Source of the DNA: SG8-39 sp041558415
GTDB taxonomy: Bacteria > Pseudomonadota > Gammaproteobacteria > Burkholderiales > SG8-39
Length of the DNA: 9,129 nt
Reading direction: 5' to 3'
Assembly: GCA_041558415.1 (NCBI GenBank)
Contig: JBFFEY010000093.1
Location: 1 to 9,129, forward strand
Made by a program: the position numbers and the translations under genes. Position 1 is the first letter of the stretch. The number at the start of each line of letters is the position of its first letter. Below the pieces are notes generated by a model that saw nothing but the letters and a program-made list of their open reading frames with translations, was not told the DNA's origin and made no database searches. Positions 6,836 to 9,129 of this stretch are shown in pieces.

Positions 6836-7276
6836 TCAGGCCGTCTGGCGCAGCCGCGCAAACTCGCCCGGACGCAGCGCCTGCGCGACCCGCTCGAGCA
6901 CGCCGTTGACGAAGCGATGCCCCTGTGCGCCGCCGAAATCCTTGCCCAGCTCGATGGCCTCGTTGAGCACGACCTTCACCGGCGTCTCGGGCTGCTCGGC
7001 CAGCTCCAGCGTGCCGATGCGCAGGATGGCACGCTCGATCGGCGAGAGCTCGGCGAGACGTCGCTCGATCAGGTGCGGCGCGATAAGCGCATCGAGTGCC
7101 TCGGCACGCTCGATGCTGCCGCGCACCAGCACCTCGACCAGCGCGGCGTCGGCCCGTTCGTAGCCTTCGAGGCCGCGCGCCTGCTCGAGCGCCTCGGCCG
7201 CATCGCCGCCGCCAAGCTGCCAGGCGTACAGTGCCTGCAGGGCGATCTCGCGCGCGCGCCGCCGTGCATTCTTCAT
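6836..7276 (-). CDS. nusB: transcription antitermination factor NusB
   Basis: The 146-residue helical RNA-binding protein acts with NusE (S10) at boxA sites to keep RNA polymerase from terminating in rRNA operons. Recognition features are the basic N-terminus KNARRRAREIALQALYAW (residues 2-19), LSPIERAILRIGTLEL (77-92), VVLNEAIELGKDFG (102-115) and RFVNGVLERV (121-130). All are characteristic of the family, and the length is normal. The ATG at 7274-7276 overlaps the ribH stop by 4 bases and has GGAG 8 bases upstream (7285-7288). A long in-frame extension upstream through ribH is an artefact of GC-rich DNA. Linkage to ribH is a common bacterial arrangement. Confidence 0.96.
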   Translation of the reverse strand: MKNARRRAREIALQALYAWQLGGGDAAEALEQARGLEGYERADAALVEVLVRGSIERAEALDALIAPHLIERRLAELSPIERAILRIGTLELAEQPETPVKVVLNEAIELGKDFGGAQGHRFVNGVLERVAQALRPGEFARLRQTA

Positions 7277-7770
7277 GCCGTGTGCTCCGCGAGCTCGCTG
7301 CGCAGGCGCGCCATCTCCACCGCCACCCGCACCGCCTCGGCCCCCTTGTCGAGCCGCGCCGCGGCCTGGGCCTCGTTCTCCGCGGTCAGAATCGCGTTCG
7401 CCACCGGCAGCCCGCTTTGCAGCGCGACATCCATGACACCGCGCGCCGATTCGTTTGCCACGACCTCGAAATGGTAGGTCTCGCCGCGAATCACCACGCC
7501 GACTGCGACCAGCGCGTCGAAACGCCCGCTTTGCGCCAGCCAGGTGAGTGCCAGCGGGATCTCGAGCGCGCCCGGCACGCCGGCGTGCACCACGTCGCGG
7601 CTGTTCACGCCAAGTCGCTCGAGCTGGTCGGCAACCCCCTCGAGCAGCCGCGTCACGATCGGCTCGTTGAAGCGGCTGGCGACGACGCCGATGCGCAGCC
7701 CGGCGCCGTCGAGACGCCCGCGGCGCTGACCCGCGACGGGCTCGCCTGCAGGCTGTGCGCGTCGGCCCAT
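7273..7770 (-). CDS. ribH: 6,7-dimethyl-8-ribityllumazine synthase
   Basis: The 165-residue enzyme condenses 5-amino-6-ribitylamino-uracil with 3,4-dihydroxy-2-butanone 4-phosphate, the product of the upstream gene, in the penultimate step of riboflavin synthesis. Motifs: SRFNEPI (residues 32-38, Phe stacking on the pyrimidine), GVPGALEIPLAL (64-75), and GVVIRGETYHFEVVANESARG (91-111) with the likely proton-transfer histidine at 100. PVANAILTAEN (122-132) follows. The first 20 or so residues are Ala/Gly/Arg-rich and precede the usual start of the fold. They may be a genuine short extension, since no better start codon is visible before the conserved region. The ATG lies 3 bases after the ribBX stop, so the two genes are surely cotranscribed. 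Confidence 0.96.
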   Translation of the reverse strand: MGRRAQPAGEPVAGQRRGRLDGAGLRIGVVASRFNEPIVTRLLEGVADQLERLGVNSRDVVHAGVPGALEIPLALTWLAQSGRFDALVAVGVVIRGETYHFEVVANESARGVMDVALQSGLPVANAILTAENEAQAAARLDKGAEAVRVAVEMARLRSELAEHTA

Positions 7771-7773
7771 CGC

Positions 7774-8916
7774 CTAACGTCCGGCCGCCGCAGGATGCTC
7801 GGCGTAGCGCACGACTTCGAGCCCGAAGCCGGCCATGCTCGGCATCTTGCGCGGCGCGGCCATCAGCACCATGCGGCCAACGCCGAGGTCGCGCAGAATC
7901 TGTGCGCCGATGCCGTAGCTGCGCAGGTCCGCCGTGCGTGCTTCGGCCGCGTCGCGCGCCGAGCGTGCGGGACCGGCGAGGCGCGCCTCCAGCAGGGCAT
8001 CGGTCTGCGCGCAGTTCAGCATGACCATCACGCCATTGCCGTGCGCAGCGATCGCCTGCAGCGCCTCGTGCACCCCCCAACTGTGCGTGCCGGCGCCGGT
8101 CTCCAGGAGATCGAGCGTCGAGAGCGGCTCGTGCACGCGCACCAGGGTGTCACGGTCGGCCGTCGGCCGCCCCCGCAGCAGCGCGACGTGCGTTCCGCCC
8201 GAGGGCGTATCGCGGTACGCCACCATGCGGAAGCGTCCGCTCGCGGTTTCGATGTCGCGCTCCGCGAGGCGATGCACGATCGACTCGTTGGCACTGCGAT
8301 ATTCGATCAGGTCGGCGATGGTGCCGATCTTGAGCCCATGATGCCCGGCGAACTCGATCAGGTCGGGCAGGCGCGCCATGGTGCCGTCGTCGTTCATGAT
8401 CTCGCACAGCACCGCCGCGGGGGTGAGCCCGGCCAGACGCGCGAGATCGCAGCAGGCCTCCGTATGCCCGGCGCGCATCAGCACACCGCCCGCCTCGGCA
8501 ACAAGCGGAAAGACGTGGCCCGGCTGCACGATGTCCTCGGCCCGCGCCTGCGGCGACGCCGCGACCTTGACGGTCAGCGCGCGATCGTGTGCCGAGATGC
8601 CGGTCGAGATCCCTTCGGCCGCCTCGATCGAGGCGGTGAAGTTGGTGCCGTGGCGCGAGCGGTTGCGCAGCACCATGGGCGCCAGGCCGAGGCGCTGCGC
8701 ATGTTCCTCCGTGATCGGCATGCAGATCAGTCCGCGGCCGTGCTTGGCCAGAAAATTGATTTTTTCCGGCGTCACGAAATCCGCGGCAAAAACCAGGTCG
8801 CCCTCGTTTTCGCGGTCCTCGTCGTCGACCAGCACGACGATGTTGCCGGCCCGAACTTCGGCGATGATCTCCGCAATCGGGCTGACGGTCGTGGCATCGC
8901 GACGCATGAGCGCCAT
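7774..8916 (-). CDS. ribBX: RibBX: 3,4-dihydroxy-2-butanone-4-phosphate synthase with degenerate GTP cyclohydrolase II-like domain
   Basis: Residues 1 to about 205 of 380 form a complete DHBP synthase, which makes the four-carbon riboflavin precursor from ribulose 5-phosphate. Visible motifs are DDEDRENEGDL (31-41, Mg and catalytic acids), HGTNFTASIEA (89-99), GHVFPL (133-138), AGHTEACCDLARLAG (149-163) and CEIMNDDGTMA (171-181). The second half resembles GTP cyclohydrolase II and keeps ADLRSYGIGAQILRDLGV (329-346). The segment after RVHEP (260-264), where RibA carries three zinc-binding cysteines, has none. This fits the RibBX variant described in proteobacteria, in which RibX lacks cyclohydrolase activity but supports RibB. 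Many databases would call it ribBA. The start may be ATG 8916 or ATG 8907 (377 residues); the second fits better if the overlapping TATAAT is the promoter. No FMN riboswitch fits in the short upstream gap. Confidence 0.93.
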   Translation of the reverse strand: MALMRRDATTVSPIAEIIAEVRAGNIVVLVDDEDRENEGDLVFAADFVTPEKINFLAKHGRGLICMPITEEHAQRLGLAPMVLRNRSRHGTNFTASIEAAEGISTGISAHDRALTVKVAASPQARAEDIVQPGHVFPLVAEAGGVLMRAGHTEACCDLARLAGLTPAAVLCEIMNDDGTMARLPDLIEFAGHHGLKIGTIADLIEYRSANESIVHRLAERDIETASGRFRMVAYRDTPSGGTHVALLRGRPTADRDTLVRVHEPLSTLDLLETGAGTHSWGVHEALQAIAAHGNGVMVMLNCAQTDALLEARLAGPARSARDAAEARTADLRSYGIGAQILRDLGVGRMVLMAAPRKMPSMAGFGLEVVRYAEHPAAAGR

Positions 8917-8946
8917 TATAGCGACGCCGCCTCGGGCCCAACGCAA
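8915..8946 (-). promoter_or_regulatory. candidate promoter of the ribBX operon, overlapping its first ATG
   Basis: On the - strand a perfect TATAAT occupies 8920-8915. Possible -35 elements are TTGCGT (8946-8941, 20-base spacer) or TTGGGC (8941-8936, 15-base spacer); neither spacing is ideal and there is no TG extension. Start of transcription 7 bases after the box would fall at 8908-8907, on or beside the second ATG, giving an almost leaderless message. In DNA this GC-rich, a perfect TATAAT just after a terminator is unlikely to be accidental, but the -35 is weak. Confidence 0.45.
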
Positions 8947-8971
8947 ACGGGGCGCCGAGCGCCCCGTTTGC
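8943..8971 (-). terminator. hairpin terminator after rplS
   Basis: A perfect 13-bp inverted repeat (gcaaacggggcgc and gcgccccgtttgc) with a 3-base loop begins 22 bases after the rplS stop. The core is GC-rich with AAAC/GTTT at its base, and GTTTGCGTT follows on the - strand. This resembles a Rho-independent terminator with a poor U-tract. It lies at the end of the ribosomal protein gene and directly before the ribBX promoter region. Because the stem is symmetric it could act in either direction. Confidence 0.75.
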
Positions 8972-8993
8972 AAGGTGCCGCGAGGCCGCCTGC

Positions 8994-9129
8994 CTACTCG
9001 GCCGTGTCCTCGCCCTCGTCGAGCGGGCTCGCCTGCTGGCTGCCGGTGGCGCCGCGGGCGCGAATGCGCTCGCGGATGCGCGCCGATTTGCCGGTCCGTC
9101 CGCGCAGGTAATACAGCTTCGCGGGGCGC
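8994..9129 (-). CDS. rplS: 50S ribosomal protein L19, C-terminal part
   Basis: Only the last 45 codons are in the window; the gene continues past the right edge. RPAKLYYLRGRTGKSARIRE matches the highly conserved C-terminal end of L19, which sits at the 30S-50S interface. After that the protein goes on for about 22 residues (RIRARGATGSQQASPL, then DEGEDTAE), turning strongly acidic. E. coli L19 stops almost at once after this motif, so the tail is a lineage-specific extension. The stop is TAG (8994-8996). In many bacteria rplS ends the rpsP-rimM-trmD-rplS operon, which agrees with the terminator that follows. Confidence 0.93.
   Translation of the reverse strand, partial: RPAKLYYLRGRTGKSARIRERIRARGATGSQQASPLDEGEDTAE

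Noticed and set aside
6836..8080. A 414-codon - strand frame that would make NusB a long fusion protein
   Set aside because: The part upstream of 7276 runs out of frame through ribH and ribBX and reads as Arg/Ala-rich nonsense. The NusB start at 7276 has a good Shine-Dalgarno and the normal family length.
7096..9111. A 671-codon open frame on the + strand across the rib-nus region
   Set aside because: It lies antisense to nusB, ribH, ribBX and rplS, all of which have clear family motifs. Its translation is a His/Arg/Ala-rich low-complexity string typical of antisense frames in GC-rich DNA.

Overview
The window looks like core chromosome from a high-GC proteobacterium. The strongest clue is the run ribBX-ribH-nusB-thiL-pgpA-pncC next to rplS, an order familiar to me from Betaproteobacteria and some Gammaproteobacteria. 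A betaproteobacterium is my best guess, but the sequence alone does not fix the lineage. Coding density is very high: almost every junction is an overlap or a gap of under 10 bases. I see no insertion sequences, tRNAs, rRNAs, CRISPR arrays or phage genes.

Layout. At the left edge is the C-terminal end of an AI-2E family membrane permease on the + strand (2-469). Everything else lies on the - strand, so transcription runs from right to left. At the right edge is the end of rplS (ribosomal protein L19), followed by a strong GC-rich hairpin that probably terminates it. A perfect TATAAT box comes next, lying across the first possible ATG of ribBX. From there runs a tight six-gene block: ribBX (DHBP synthase with a degenerate GTP cyclohydrolase II-like domain), ribH (lumazine synthase), nusB, thiL, pgpA and pncC. 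A 64-base gap separates it from a second block: a fused Memo-AMMECR1 protein (AmmeMemoRadiSam proteins B and A), its partner radical SAM enzyme, an MFS transporter and a DUF938/METTL26-type methyltransferase. This block ends 5 bases from the convergent AI-2E gene.

How the genes fit together. The first block joins cofactor metabolism (riboflavin, thiamine diphosphate, NAD salvage) with antitermination (NusB) and phosphatidylglycerol synthesis (PgpA). RibX has lost the zinc-binding cysteines of GTP cyclohydrolase II, so a true RibA should be encoded elsewhere. The second block is the most interesting part. The AmmeMemoRadiSam triad is widely conserved but, as far as I know, has no assigned reaction. 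Here it is tied by a 1-base gap and two 4-base overlaps to a transporter and a methyltransferase, which suggests a five-activity pathway for an unidentified substrate.
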